Assembly: GCA_032622095.1 (NCBI GenBank)
Contig: CP136064.1
Coordinates: forward strand, 137,037,954-137,101,953
Reading direction: 5' to 3'
Origin: Siphonodentalium dalli
Taxonomy: Eukaryota > Mollusca > Scaphopoda > Gadilida > Siphonodentaliidae
DNA length: 64,000 nt
Position 1 is the stretch's first letter. Each line of letters starts with the position of its first letter. Of this stretch, positions 49,140 to 59,239 are shown piece after piece. Made by a program: the position numbers and the translations under genes. The notes under the pieces were generated by a model. The model saw only the letters and a program-made list of their open reading frames with translations, made no database searches and was not told where the DNA came from.

Positions 49140-49339
49140 GATTGAGCTCAAACTTGCTACCTACGGGAAGTGTCATATATATGTGTGTGTCCTTTATAGA
49201 CTCGAACCGATAGTTCAAACTTGCTAAATACGGGAAGTGTCATGGACGGGTTCATTGAAAAACAAAACAAAATTTAAAAAGTCATGTTTCTGACAAAGCC
49301 ATGGGACGAACGCCGCCAGTGGCGGGCTAACCTGCTAGT
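49140..49339 (+). mobile_element. Helitron-like 3' end
   Basis: Repeated actcgaa...tcaaacttgcta...cgggaagtgtcat words lead into cGCCaGTGGCgggctaacctgCTAG|T, a hairpin followed by CTAG (49,335-49,338) and T, then a TA tract. This matches the Helitron 3' signature and the end at 22,840. The 5' end was not located. Confidence 0.45.
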
Positions 49340-49785
49340 ATATATATATATATGTACCCTGTAGGTTGTTAAACGGTGTTATTTAAAAAAAAATTGATTT
49401 AGAAAACATTAATCAAATAAGTAATAAATAGATGTGAATATTTAGGTTCAATATGGACCTATTTGCAGACCAGATGTACGCTCTTTATATGTGTGTTTTC
49501 ACTGTGGCCCGCGTCATCCAACAGAATAACGGGAATAAGTCCACTATGGGTTTGGCTTATTTCAGAATCAAATATGAACCAATGTGAATATTTAGATACA
49601 TATGTGCGCTTCGCGCACGCAGGGGCCACGGGCCTCTTACGCACACATGGGCCACATAACACGTTGTGTAGGGACCGCAGGCCCCTCCAACGCTGAATAA
49701 AGGCTCTCGAAGGGAGCCTTTGTCAAGTGGTCCTCTATATATGAAACCAGTAGGAAAATATGTGTAATTTCGATATACATTCCAG

Positions 49786-49924
49786 GCGATACGTGCTAGA
49801 AATCCACCAATCTCACGGAATAGAAGATATTGGTCCTGTTAAATGGCAGCTGGCATTATGTCTAATGGCGGTGTTTATTATGATATACTTCGCTTTGTGG
49901 AAAGGTGTCAAATCCACAGGGAAG
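49786..49924 (+). CDS. SLC6: Exon of an SLC6 monoamine-type neurotransmitter transporter
   Basis: SLC6 proteins carry neurotransmitters or amino acids across the plasma membrane with Na+ and Cl-. This 139-nt exon sits between tacattccAG and AAG|GTAATG and encodes 46 whole codons after one base of a split codon. The peptide reads [19 protein letters not shown], then a hydrophobic helix ([14 protein letters not shown]) and WKGVKSTGK. That is the end of extracellular loop 2, transmembrane helix 4 and the invariant WKGVK-GK before helix 5. HQSHGI and WQL resemble dopamine/noradrenaline transporters more than GABA or glycine types. The next exon (VVY-TA-PY) was not found downstream. The flanks are TE-rich and are taken to be introns. 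Confidence 0.93.
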
Positions 49925-50029
49925 GTAATGTAGTTTGAGTATAGTTTAAAGATGCACACGCATTATATTTTGCTGTACATATGCATTTTTACGGCAGCGT
50001 AGAACAACCACGCCAATTCTATTTACTAC

Positions 50030-50185
50030 ATTGATTAATCAAAGTAACTATCTTAGTTATCAACTTAGCTATCTTCATTAATTAACCTTAATAGCTACAT
50101 TGATTAATCAACATTAGCTATCTTGATTAATCAACTTAACTCTCTTTATTAATCAACTTAGCTATCTTCATTAAACAACATAGCA
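50030..50185 (+). repeat. Minisatellite, about 27-bp units
   Basis: Variants of cttagctatcttgattaatca recur about five times and include the palindrome ttgattaatcaa. Confidence 0.7.
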
Positions 50186-50214
50186 ATATGACTATATCGT
50201 ATGGGGATATAGAG

Positions 50215-50610
50215 CTGGTGATATAGGAACTCTCTCTGGACATGCACTCCTGTGGCCCCCTCCTGATAACTTAGATTTTGTGTAGATGTTGTCGGTGGGA
50301 TATTCCTCTAGTGCATGCCTAGATGGGAGTTGAATCTCTCTCGTGTCATGTACTCCTGGAGCCCCCTCCCCTCTATATGAATATAGTTGAAATGTACTTG
50401 TTGTTAGTGGGAGGTTTCATCTAGTGCATGTCTCGAGGGGGATACAAGCTATTTCTCCCTCGGGGCATGTCTCCTGGTCCCCTCCCGTTGAATTGGTTTT
50501 GATTTGTAAGTATTTTAATTTTCTCATGAAGTGCTTACTTGTTGCTGGTGGATTAAAGTTATGACATCTTGATATGTCCACATGAAATACACCCTTGTAT
50601 CTCCTGATTC
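50215..50610 (+). repeat. Diverged tandem repeat, about 120 bp, three copies
   Basis: Each unit has tctc-cgg-catg-actcctg--cccctcc, then a tagttga/ttgttgttagtggg segment and ctagtgcatg. Units begin near 50,222, 50,335 and 50,455. Confidence 0.55.
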
Positions 50611-50639
50611 AAACTTGTAATAGAACAGTCTCTCGTCTT

Positions 50640-51968
50640 AACTTACATACATGTATACATGTATAATGTTAATATTAAATGGACATTTTGCGAATCAGAG
50701 CGCTGATGTTATATCTGATGCACCTTTGCCAGAAAGTTACCATGTTATACGAGAAGGCACTCTGAGTGATATAAATGTAACCGATGGACAGGTAAAAGAT
50801 GTTCTTGATTCACTAAATGTAGGAAAAGCCTCAGGCCCAGACCTAATTAGTAATAGAATAATCAAGCTTTCCGCAAGCATTCTTTCAAATCCTTTGGCAA
50901 AATTATTTAATACATGTTTAGAAAATAGCTATTTCCCGGACCAATGGAAACATGCTAACGTTATGCCAATTCACAAGAAAGATTCAATCAATAACAAAGA
51001 CAATTATAGGCCAGTCTCTCTGACATCTAGCTTAAGTAAAGTGTTTGAAAAAGTAGTGTTTAAAAATATGTTTACATATTTTAAAGACAATAATATACTG
51101 ACTAAATTCCAATCTGGTTTTGTTCCTGGAGATGGCACTATTTACCAATTGATAGACATTGATGCAGACGTTCAACGTGCACTGAATGATAGGAAAAAGA
51201 TGAGGTTTGTGTTCTGTGATATCAGCAAGGCGTTCGACTTAGTATGGCATAAACTGTTTAAAATGCACACCATTGGTATCAGGGGTAAACTTTTGTCTTC
51301 GTTCCAAAACTATTTGACAGGTAGGACACAATCGACTGTGATAAATGGGCAGACATCTAAAACGCAACTGATACAAGCTGGAGTGCCCCAGGGGGTCCGC
51401 CGTATTAGGGCCCCTACTATTTCTGGTATACATCAACGACATAGTTGTTGACATAGAAGCAAATATAAGGTTGACGCTGATGACACGTCACTTTTCATTC
51501 CAGCTGAAGATGACACATTGTCTTCGGATATATTGAATAGAGATTTACGTAAAATAGGTAAATGGGCTGATAAATGGCAGGTCAGATTTAGTCCACCGAA
51601 AACAGAAACTCTTACGATCAGTAGAGTTGATGAACCACCCTCGTGTTTCCCTTTATATCTTAATAGTAAAAAAATAAAGGAAGTTGATAATCATAAACAT
51701 TTAGTACTAATTTTCACAAATCAGGAACATGGGATTTTCATATTCATACATTATTAGAAAATATTAGTCCCATGATAAACTGTCTAAGAAGACGAAAATA
51801 TAGACTAAATAAAAAATCATTAGAAACTCTCTACAAATCTTATATTTTGCCATTATTCGACTATGCTGATGTCATATGGGATAACTGTTCCTTTAGGTAA
51901 GGCAGAGCTTCTTGATAATTTTCAACTCGACGCGTTGAGATCCATCGGTGGTGTTATCAGGGGGACAA
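50640..51968 (+). pseudogene. LINE-B reverse transcriptase, first part
   Basis: This is the reverse transcriptase of a CR1/Jockey-like LINE, 5'-truncated (no endonuclease). Motifs in order: GKASGPDLISN, NYRPVSLTSSLSKVFEKVV, FQSGF, the catalytic FCDISKAFDLVWH and GVPQG. A frameshift near 51,395 is followed in the new frame by GPLLF and, after a further shift, ADDTSLF (51,476), W-KW-V-F-P-KTE and ILPLFDYADVIWD. It ends at IRGT (51,968), where a DNA element is inserted. It lies about 0.7 kb downstream of the SLC6 exon in the same orientation, presumably in the intron. Confidence 0.93.
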
Positions 51969-53879
51969 CCCTTACATTTTTTAAGTGTACACTTTCATTG
52001 TAAGTGTAGTTCAGGTATACACTTATAGTACACTTTGTTTTTTTAATTCAGTACACTTGTACCACACTCACTTTTTCGAAATGTACATTTATTTCGTAAG
52101 TGTAGTGTAAGTGTTGTAATAAGTGTACACTTGCTCTACACTTTTGAGACTTTGAAAATCTTTGGGCATGCTGCCCACACTTACAGCTACACTTATGGTA
52201 CTTTGAAAAGTTCTATCTACACTTATGACACACTTATGATATTTTTACTTTTAAAATGTTTGGGAACACTGCCCACACTTATAGGTACACTTTGGGTATG
52301 GATATACCACACTTATCGAACTTTGATATGGATATGTTCAGGAATACTGCTCACAGCCTCGCACGTTTTGTACTATATGTGCCGTTTTATATTAAATATG
52401 AACTTTTTCAATTTTGAAATTATTTCGTTTTTCTGTTATTTAAATTCTGATAAATTTTATGAATCTTTTGTGCTAAAATAAAGATATATGTGTATGTATG
52501 TCTACCATTTATTAACTGCAAAATGTTTGTCATTAGAAACAATGAAAATTGGTCGCTATCATATTGAAATTGGAGTATATGAAAGCTTCAATGATTGTGT
52601 TTCCAAACACACCTGCAGTCAAACAATGGTCATTTCGAATATAGAAATGTTGTATGATAGTAGTTTGACGACGCAGATCAGAAAGTATAATAAAAGTCGT
52701 TTCCAAACCCGTACTTTTGACGTGCAATACTCTAACATATAATAATTGAACTCCAAACACAGGTCTCCAGAATTGTTTTTACCCCACCCCAATTTTTTGG
52801 GGATTGGGTGAGTTTTTGTTCTGGGGATCTGTGGCTCCGAATGGTAAGGTCGATTTCGGAATTGATCCGGGGCCCGTCGAGAAAAAGACGAGCAAAAAAA
52901 ACGACACACTGAACAAAACCAAACTATATAACCCGGGGACTCTTTTCATATTCACTGTAATTAAATCATAAAATGATGGGGCAAAGGAATTCAAGTAATG
53001 GTCATTTATAGATATTTTAGTAAACGACGACGCCAAACGCCATTGATATGTTTCCGATCAACGGTTGATGGGTTGCCTATCAACGCGCGCATGCAGCAGT
53101 TGATGTATCAAATAGATTTTTTCAAAACTCGTAGGGACGGGCGTATGGCCGGGATTTAACCGGATTACATTTGATATAATTTATCCACCACTTGTCTAAT
53201 TTGAGGTATCTATCACCACTCAATAAGAAAAGGTGGCATTCAAACTGTAAAGTTTCATTTTTGTCGGACACGCCGGCAAGGACCGGGATACGAAAGAGTG
53301 AATTTACTATCGTCGCGCTCTCCGTTGCACGACAGCATGATGGTTAATTAATCCCAACAAGCGAAAATAATTTTGGATTACCGGATAGGGCTATGTCTCT
53401 GAGTATTTAGAGTAAAATTCCCAAATATAATTATGTTTTATCGGGTTTTTTTATGGCAAAACTTCGATAGTTAGCGTAATTTCGTGACTTTTTCGACTAT
53501 TTTATCGCATAAAATCAATAAAATAACGATGAACAGATACAAATTGTTTTTAACATTCTCGGAGAAGTATATGTACCTGCTATCTGTTTTAAATTTTAAA
53601 GGAAACGCAAAATCTATCAAAATCAACAAAGTTTAACTTTATATACGCGTGATTATCGACCCACTGTAAATCTCCCAAAGTAAATGCATGCGGCTTTCCG
53701 CTCACGTGTTCGTGTTTGGGGAATTTATATCCCATGATGCATCATTCTCACTATGCGTAAACATCGTCCTCTGATGTCATCATTTTATTGGGAAATCCAT
53801 GTCTAAAGCAGGTGATAGCCTAGAACTGAGCATACGATTGGCCGAAAGCTAACACGTGAATATATGCGCAGACCACATT

Positions 53880-54411
53880 CCGGTCAAGATATAAAATTTT
53901 AAATTCGTCTGCTTTTTATTTGACAACAACTTTCATTTACGAAAATGATGGCGAGAAAAGCCAAAACAATTCAACAATTTGGCAAAAAGAAGAAAGGAAT
54001 TAAACACACTAGAGATAGAACAGGTGGTAGGAGTCTGAATTCGGCAAATAATTACGCAAATAGGCGAAGTTTGTTCCCAATTCCACCAGTGATTCTACAA
54101 TGACACGATGTCATTGAGAATTAAATGTCAACAGTTAAGTGGAAGTCACACTGGACGCATACAGATTATAACCGATGGAAACGTGCGCTAAATTCAAATA
54201 CAACTTACATTTATTTACAAGTGATAATTCTCAATCGGAGAGTAATGGCTGTCGTCTGGCTGATTCAGTGATTGATCTCTCGCATGTTTCATTGTTGGCA
54301 AGACTCGCCAAGATTGGCAAGAGAACTGATCACGGATTCAATTTCAATCTTATTGACGTCTTGTCCAAATGCTTGTGCTACCGGACAAAACTAATTTTGG
54401 TGGAGGGATAG
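53880..54411 (+). pseudogene. Gene remnant inside the 3.8-kb element
   Basis: A TATA-like gatataaaattt (53,888) lies 57 bp before an ATG at 53,945 that opens 52 codons (MMARKAKTIQQFGKKKKG..., stop at 54,101), a basic N-terminus such as DNA-binding proteins often have. A second open stretch (54,175-54,411) includes SNGCRLADSVIDLSHVSLLA. Both may be pieces of the gene that mobilised the family. Neither includes a catalytic motif, so a transposase identity is inference from location. Confidence 0.4.
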
Positions 54412-55428
54412 ACTGGGCACACAGAGCATATTGGAATTTGGATCTCGGAGACAATATAATGTGACACCATAAGAAAAAAAAGTGACGCAAAAAACAAACT
54501 GGAATGAGGTCATGCCAACGTTTGCAAATTTCTCTCACTCTCAGTGCTAAACTAAACATCACACAGCTGCTTCACTGATGTCATGATAAAAAAAAAATGC
54601 ATGTCAGAGAATATCAAAAAAGTTGAACACTTTACATTACAACTTTTTACTTATTTATTACAATAACTTACTGAGTTACTGTGAGGGTGACACTAGCATA
54701 ATTAATCAACAAAGAGTGAAAGACAACACAGTTGCAAAACAGTTATAACTTATAGTGTATGCTTTAAATGGGACATGGTAGTGAATACGACATGAACACC
54801 ATTACATAAGTGGAGTAAAGACTAACGGGAACTTTGGGAAGAGACAAGCTTGCTGCTTGAAGATACTTCAGCTCATTCAAACTGCGCATATGATCAGCAC
54901 CAGATTTATGAAATATATTTATTGAGTCAAGCCCAAGGAACCTAATCTATAGATGAGTTATATATTAAAACATTATTAATATAATATAATAAAGTATTTT
55001 ATCAGTCTAAATCATTGTGAATGTGATTCCCTTGATTGTGCATGCCCATCTATGATCTACACGTATTTTACTAATACTATACACTTATATAATACACTTG
55101 CATCACAACCACCATTGTACACTTACAATACACTTACAACCACATTCAGAACTTACACTTATAAAACACTTGCAATTATTCTACACTTTATTATATGATC
55201 ATATGTTTCCTTCCCCAATTCCTATGTTAAAACGTAACAAAAATATCGAGATATCCAACGATGTTCACCTCATTAATGAAACAACAGGTTAATAACAGTT
55301 CTGAGTCACGTCAGATAATTCAGGGGTTAATATAACTTATTATCAGACCTGAAAATAGATCATGTTTTCTCAGCGACGTTCAACGTCACAACGTCTTGTC
55401 CAATCAAAGAGCGTTTCATATAATAAAA

Positions 55429-55571
55429 CAGTTATCGCATTGTTTGTTGGTTGACACGGGGAATTGTCAGCCCTTGGAAGTCAATATTCACCTCGGACTA
55501 CGGCCTTGGTGAATATTGTCATCCCCGGTTTGACAATTCCTCATGTCAACCTCGAAACAATGCGATAATTG
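55429..55571. mobile_element. Hairpin MITE nested in the 3.8-kb element
   Basis: Arms of about 64 bp (cagttatcgcattgtttg... and its inverted copy) share aggttgaca, ggaattgtca and aatattcacc around tcggactacggcctt. Its length of 143 bp and lack of coding fit a hairpin MITE. Confidence 0.7.
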
Positions 55572-55806
55572 TATAACATTACACTTGCCAACATACACTT
55601 ATTCCACACTTTAGAATCATACACTTATATGACACTTACAACCTCATTTACATAGTTGGAACGTACACTTACTGTACACTTATGTTACACTTGCACTACA
55701 CTTACTACCACTGTTGGACTTGTACACTTGGTTGTAAGTGCACACTTAGAGGAAAACATTTCCTACACTTATTTTACACTTATAACACACTTGGGAAATG
55801 TAAGGG

Positions 55807-55948
55807 AAGTCATATTTTACTTTACAAGGAAAGTATCCGATAGAAGGTCCAGAAGGAAGGTTGTTACGATTCATAAGGCAGTCCACAAAATAGCTACCAA
55901 CTATATGTCCCTTCAAATTCGAAAAAGGGTATAAGATATTAGCGACTA
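55807..55948 (+). pseudogene. LINE-B, middle part
   Basis: This resumes LINE-B after the DNA element with GTSHILLYKES. After a shift, RRKVVTIHKAVHKIATNYMS and IRKRV follow, the region after the reverse transcriptase in CR1-like LINEs. It ends in the 15-bp target duplication AGATATTAGCGACTA (55,934-55,948). Confidence 0.88.
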
Positions 55949-57347
55949 GACGTGGCTGGAATTATAATCTGGCTGACTTCGATACCTGGAACTATGATGA
56001 TAATACACCATTTGAACTAACAGCTCATGCAGATAACTTGACTGCAAAAATTGAGAAGGTATGCAGTGAAAATATCCCCAATAAGATAGTACTGATCCAG
56101 AAATGTAGCCCCCAATGGCTTACGTGTAATGTACGGAAACTGATGAGGCAACGAAATCGATTACATAAGATAGCTAAAAAGCAAAACACACCACAAACAT
56201 GGGCAAACTTTCGATCTAAACGTAATGAAACAACATCGGCTATTAGAAAAAGCAAACGTGATTATGACACCAAGAATGAAAACACATTGAATAGCCCATC
56301 ACGTAGTGGAAAACCCTCCAAAAAAATAGTATTTGCAATCAGTGATCGATCAATACCCCCGTAAATATCATATCCCGCATACTCGGTTAAGACTGAACTG
56401 CAGCCACCTGAGTTGTGACCTGATAGATTATCATGTAAAAATCTCCCCCTTCTGTTTATGTGGGGAACTTGAGAAAACTTTATACCACTCTTTCTTTGTA
56501 TGTACATTTTATCAAGAGCCCAGAAGAGAACTATACGACTCCCTACCTAATGTTGCCCTATCTGAGAATACTTTAATGCGGGGATCAATAGAGCTTAGCC
56601 TTCGCGAAAACAAACATATATTGACTGCAGTACAGACATATATTATGAGAACATAAATATTTCCATGATTTGTACGGGTAATAAATTACTTTCGATTCCG
56701 GCCGCACGATATTCCCAATTATATATATCCTGTATAATGTACATGTAGTACTAAATGTCTTCCGATAACGATTATTTTGTTTGTTACTAACTTGTCACCA
56801 TTCTGTATTTACGTGAAATGATTCCATATGAAGGATGCTGCGATGTTCACAGTGCACACCATCGGAATATGAATTGGCCATTGCGATTGAGCCCCTTCTG
56901 TGGAGCTTGGCGCATGCATATTACTATAGACGGGCATCATTTTTATCACGCCATGACTCAAAAAACTCCCCACCACTGTCATCATTTCACGATTCATCTG
57001 TCCCCCTCCTGCCTTCTACTTTCTCACCCCCTCTCTCTCTATCTTTCTCACTCCCCGCCTCTTGCTATCCCTAACACTATCTTCTCCCAGTTTTCATCCC
57101 TAATTCAAACTTAGTTAAATATCTCCATTTCTCCTAAAAACATTATTACAATCCTTTCCCGTCTGATCGATAGCCCTCCCTCACTTATTGGAGAAGGGGC
57201 ATGTCGCCAAAGAGGGGAAGACTTCATATAAGCCCTCGGGCTTGTTGTCTGCTCCTCATTTCCATACATTATCTCTTCTATTGTGCATATTTGTATCATC
57301 TGTATATTATGTTATGTTGGATTTTGAAATAAAAATATGTTTACACT
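55949..57347 (+). mobile_element. 5'-truncated LINE-C copy inserted in LINE-B
   Basis: A 1,399-bp insert bounded by a perfect 15-bp duplication AGATATTAGCGACTA (55,934-55,948 and 57,348-57,362), typical of LINE target-primed insertion. Coding starts in the linker between endonuclease and reverse transcriptase (QWLTCNVRKLMRQRNRLHK). After an internal deletion of the reverse transcriptase it continues with HTRLRLNCSHL and a knuckle FCLCGELEKTLYHSFFVC, ending at 56,656. The 3' UTR is homologous to 59,580-59,240 of LINE-C and ends with gaaataaaaat. Its parent family is the same as LINE-C. Confidence 0.9.
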
Positions 57348-58215
57348 AGATATTAGCGACTACGAAATGAGAACAACAACTACTTTGAGCTATGTATACT
57401 CTCAAAATCCGATTAAAAGTTTCTTGAGCTCATTCTTTCAATCAGGTTCTAAATTATGGAACTGTTTAGATGAGGAACTGACGATATCAAAATCAATTTC
57501 GTTGTTGAAATACACTCTGAAACGGGATGATCCAATTATTCCAGTTTATTTTTATGAAGGAAAACGTGAGACGCAGATAGTACATGCGAGAATACGCCTT
57601 GGCTGTAGTGATTTAAAATCACATAAGTTTGAGCGATTCCTGACTGATGATCCAAAATATATTTGTGGGAATATATATGAATATTATTTTGTGTACTGTC
57701 CTCTATATGTAATGGAGCGATTTGAACACTTTGATGCATTGGGATTCCAGGATGTCGATATCAAACACACATATTACTCTATTGAGATAATCGCTTGAGT
57801 ATCACTATAAATTCAGAAATAGTAAAAGCAGTTCATATTTATGTTGAAGTAACATCCAGATTCAAAAATGCACAACTATCGCGCTTCATATACATACATT
57901 GATATAGTTACGAATTGAATTATTAATCTTTCATTCTCTTTTTGGAAAGGGACGCAATTAGATAATGTTATATAAAACATAATGCTATATACATATTCTG
58001 GTGTCATGATGATCTATTTGGCCAATTACCCAAACCGATGCACATAACCTTCAATCGATTACAATTTTGATTACAAATCGATTTTTGTTTGTTAATCACG
58101 TGAATTTTCATTTCTTTGTAATTTACATTTTTTGAGTCGGACTTTATATATAGGCATTCGTGCCTGTTGTCTGGCTCTTTGCTTATTTTTATTTGCAATA
58201 AACCTATTTATAAAA
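57348..58215 (+). pseudogene. LINE-B, C-terminal part and 3' UTR
   Basis: It resumes at DISDYEMRTTTTLSYVY, continues FFQSGSKLWNCLDEEL and HARIRLGCSDLKSHKFERF, and ends at 57,798. The expected C-terminal knuckle is degenerate (ICGN...YYFVYC, with the histidine replaced). The 3' UTR reaches about 58,215 with aataaa and a short A-rich tail. Confidence 0.88.
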
Positions 58216-58325
58216 TAAAATATATAGTAACGGCATGTTGTATAATGAGATATGTCGACTCTGGCTCAGTTGTACTTCACCATCTAGCACACGTCACTTG
58301 CTATGTGGGAACAATCTGAAGAGTT

Positions 58326-58430
58326 AGGCGCTGGACCGAAATATTATGTGGCCAAAAGTTTAGCCAAATGAAAATTTTATTAGCCAAATAAAAAAAACTT
58401 TGGCCAAATTAAATCCTTATTTTCTCGGCG
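58326..58430 (-). mobile_element. Fragment of the hAT family seen at 38,272
   Basis: gcgctggaccgaaa, then agccaaatgaaaattttatt and ggccaaattaaat match the reverse complement of the right end of the 967-bp hAT. The outermost cagtgttc is lost. Confidence 0.75.
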
Positions 58431-59235
58431 CTTCACCACCCCCGTGTACATGGTATCGCCAGAGCCGAGGGTATCGCCAAAGCCGAGGAAATGGGAAAGT
58501 CATTTTCACGTATATGATATGCAGATGGGGATATGTTTGTTTCTCGTCGTAAAACAGACATCGAACATCGTATGTGTATGTCCACACGAAGCAGGAGTAT
58601 TTATCCACCAGTTGTCAATCAGTTTTCCCAGATCAAACCATTATATATTTTTTTGGCGATTGTTTTCAATATTGTTTTTGCTCTTGCTCACTCAAATTTC
58701 GAGAACATCCGCCCACTAGTATAGTTCCTGGACTTCCACGCTTCCAAAACAAATGCCGGTATATAGATGAATCTGTCAATGAAGTATAGGATTGAACAGA
58801 ATTTTAAAAAACCGTGTCGTTCTCAATATCCGCGCGATATGGAGGGACCACTGTCGGTCCAGAAAGATGTTAACGGCACAGATGAAGATGTCACCAAACG
58901 CCGAGCTTCTGTGCAGTAAATATGCATATCACTTAAGGAGTTCTGATGAGTTCTCGAGTGTTTTATGTGTATCTGAGACTGATCAATTGGACTGCGAATG
59001 TCATCTGAAATATGAATCCATAACATATTCGAAATATTGTGTGCATATATATTATGAATGTATTTCATTTGAAATTAATTGAACATCCACCTCAGCATTC
59101 AGATTTGCGATCTCAAAAAGGTGAATGAATGATAACGCGATGCCTTGGTGTAAACATATTATATTCCAATCAAAATAATAACATATTTAGCATTTGACAA
59201 ACATTTGACAGTAAAGTAGAATAATATAAGTGATC
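58430..59235. other. Gene-free stretch
   Basis: There is a small direct repeat (tatcgcca-agccgagg at 58,453 and 58,470). Short open frames lack recognisable motifs. Confidence 0.3.
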
Positions 59236-59239
59236 GATC

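Larger units (their letters stand above)
51969..55806. mobile_element. 3,838-bp DNA element inserted in LINE-B (CCC ends, AA duplication)
   Basis: The ends CCCTTACATTT are perfectly inverted for 11 bp, and the match resumes (AAGTG) after three mismatches. AA flanks both sides (51,967-51,968 and 55,807-55,808). Removing the element and one AA restores the LINE codons for RGTSHILLYKE, in which RGTSH is a conserved CR1-type motif, so the borders are exact. Subterminal regions (51,980-52,330; 55,080-55,190; 55,570-55,795) are dense with tacactta/taagtgta words. The interior retains a short gene start and a nested hairpin. No complete transposase is visible. Confidence 0.88.
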
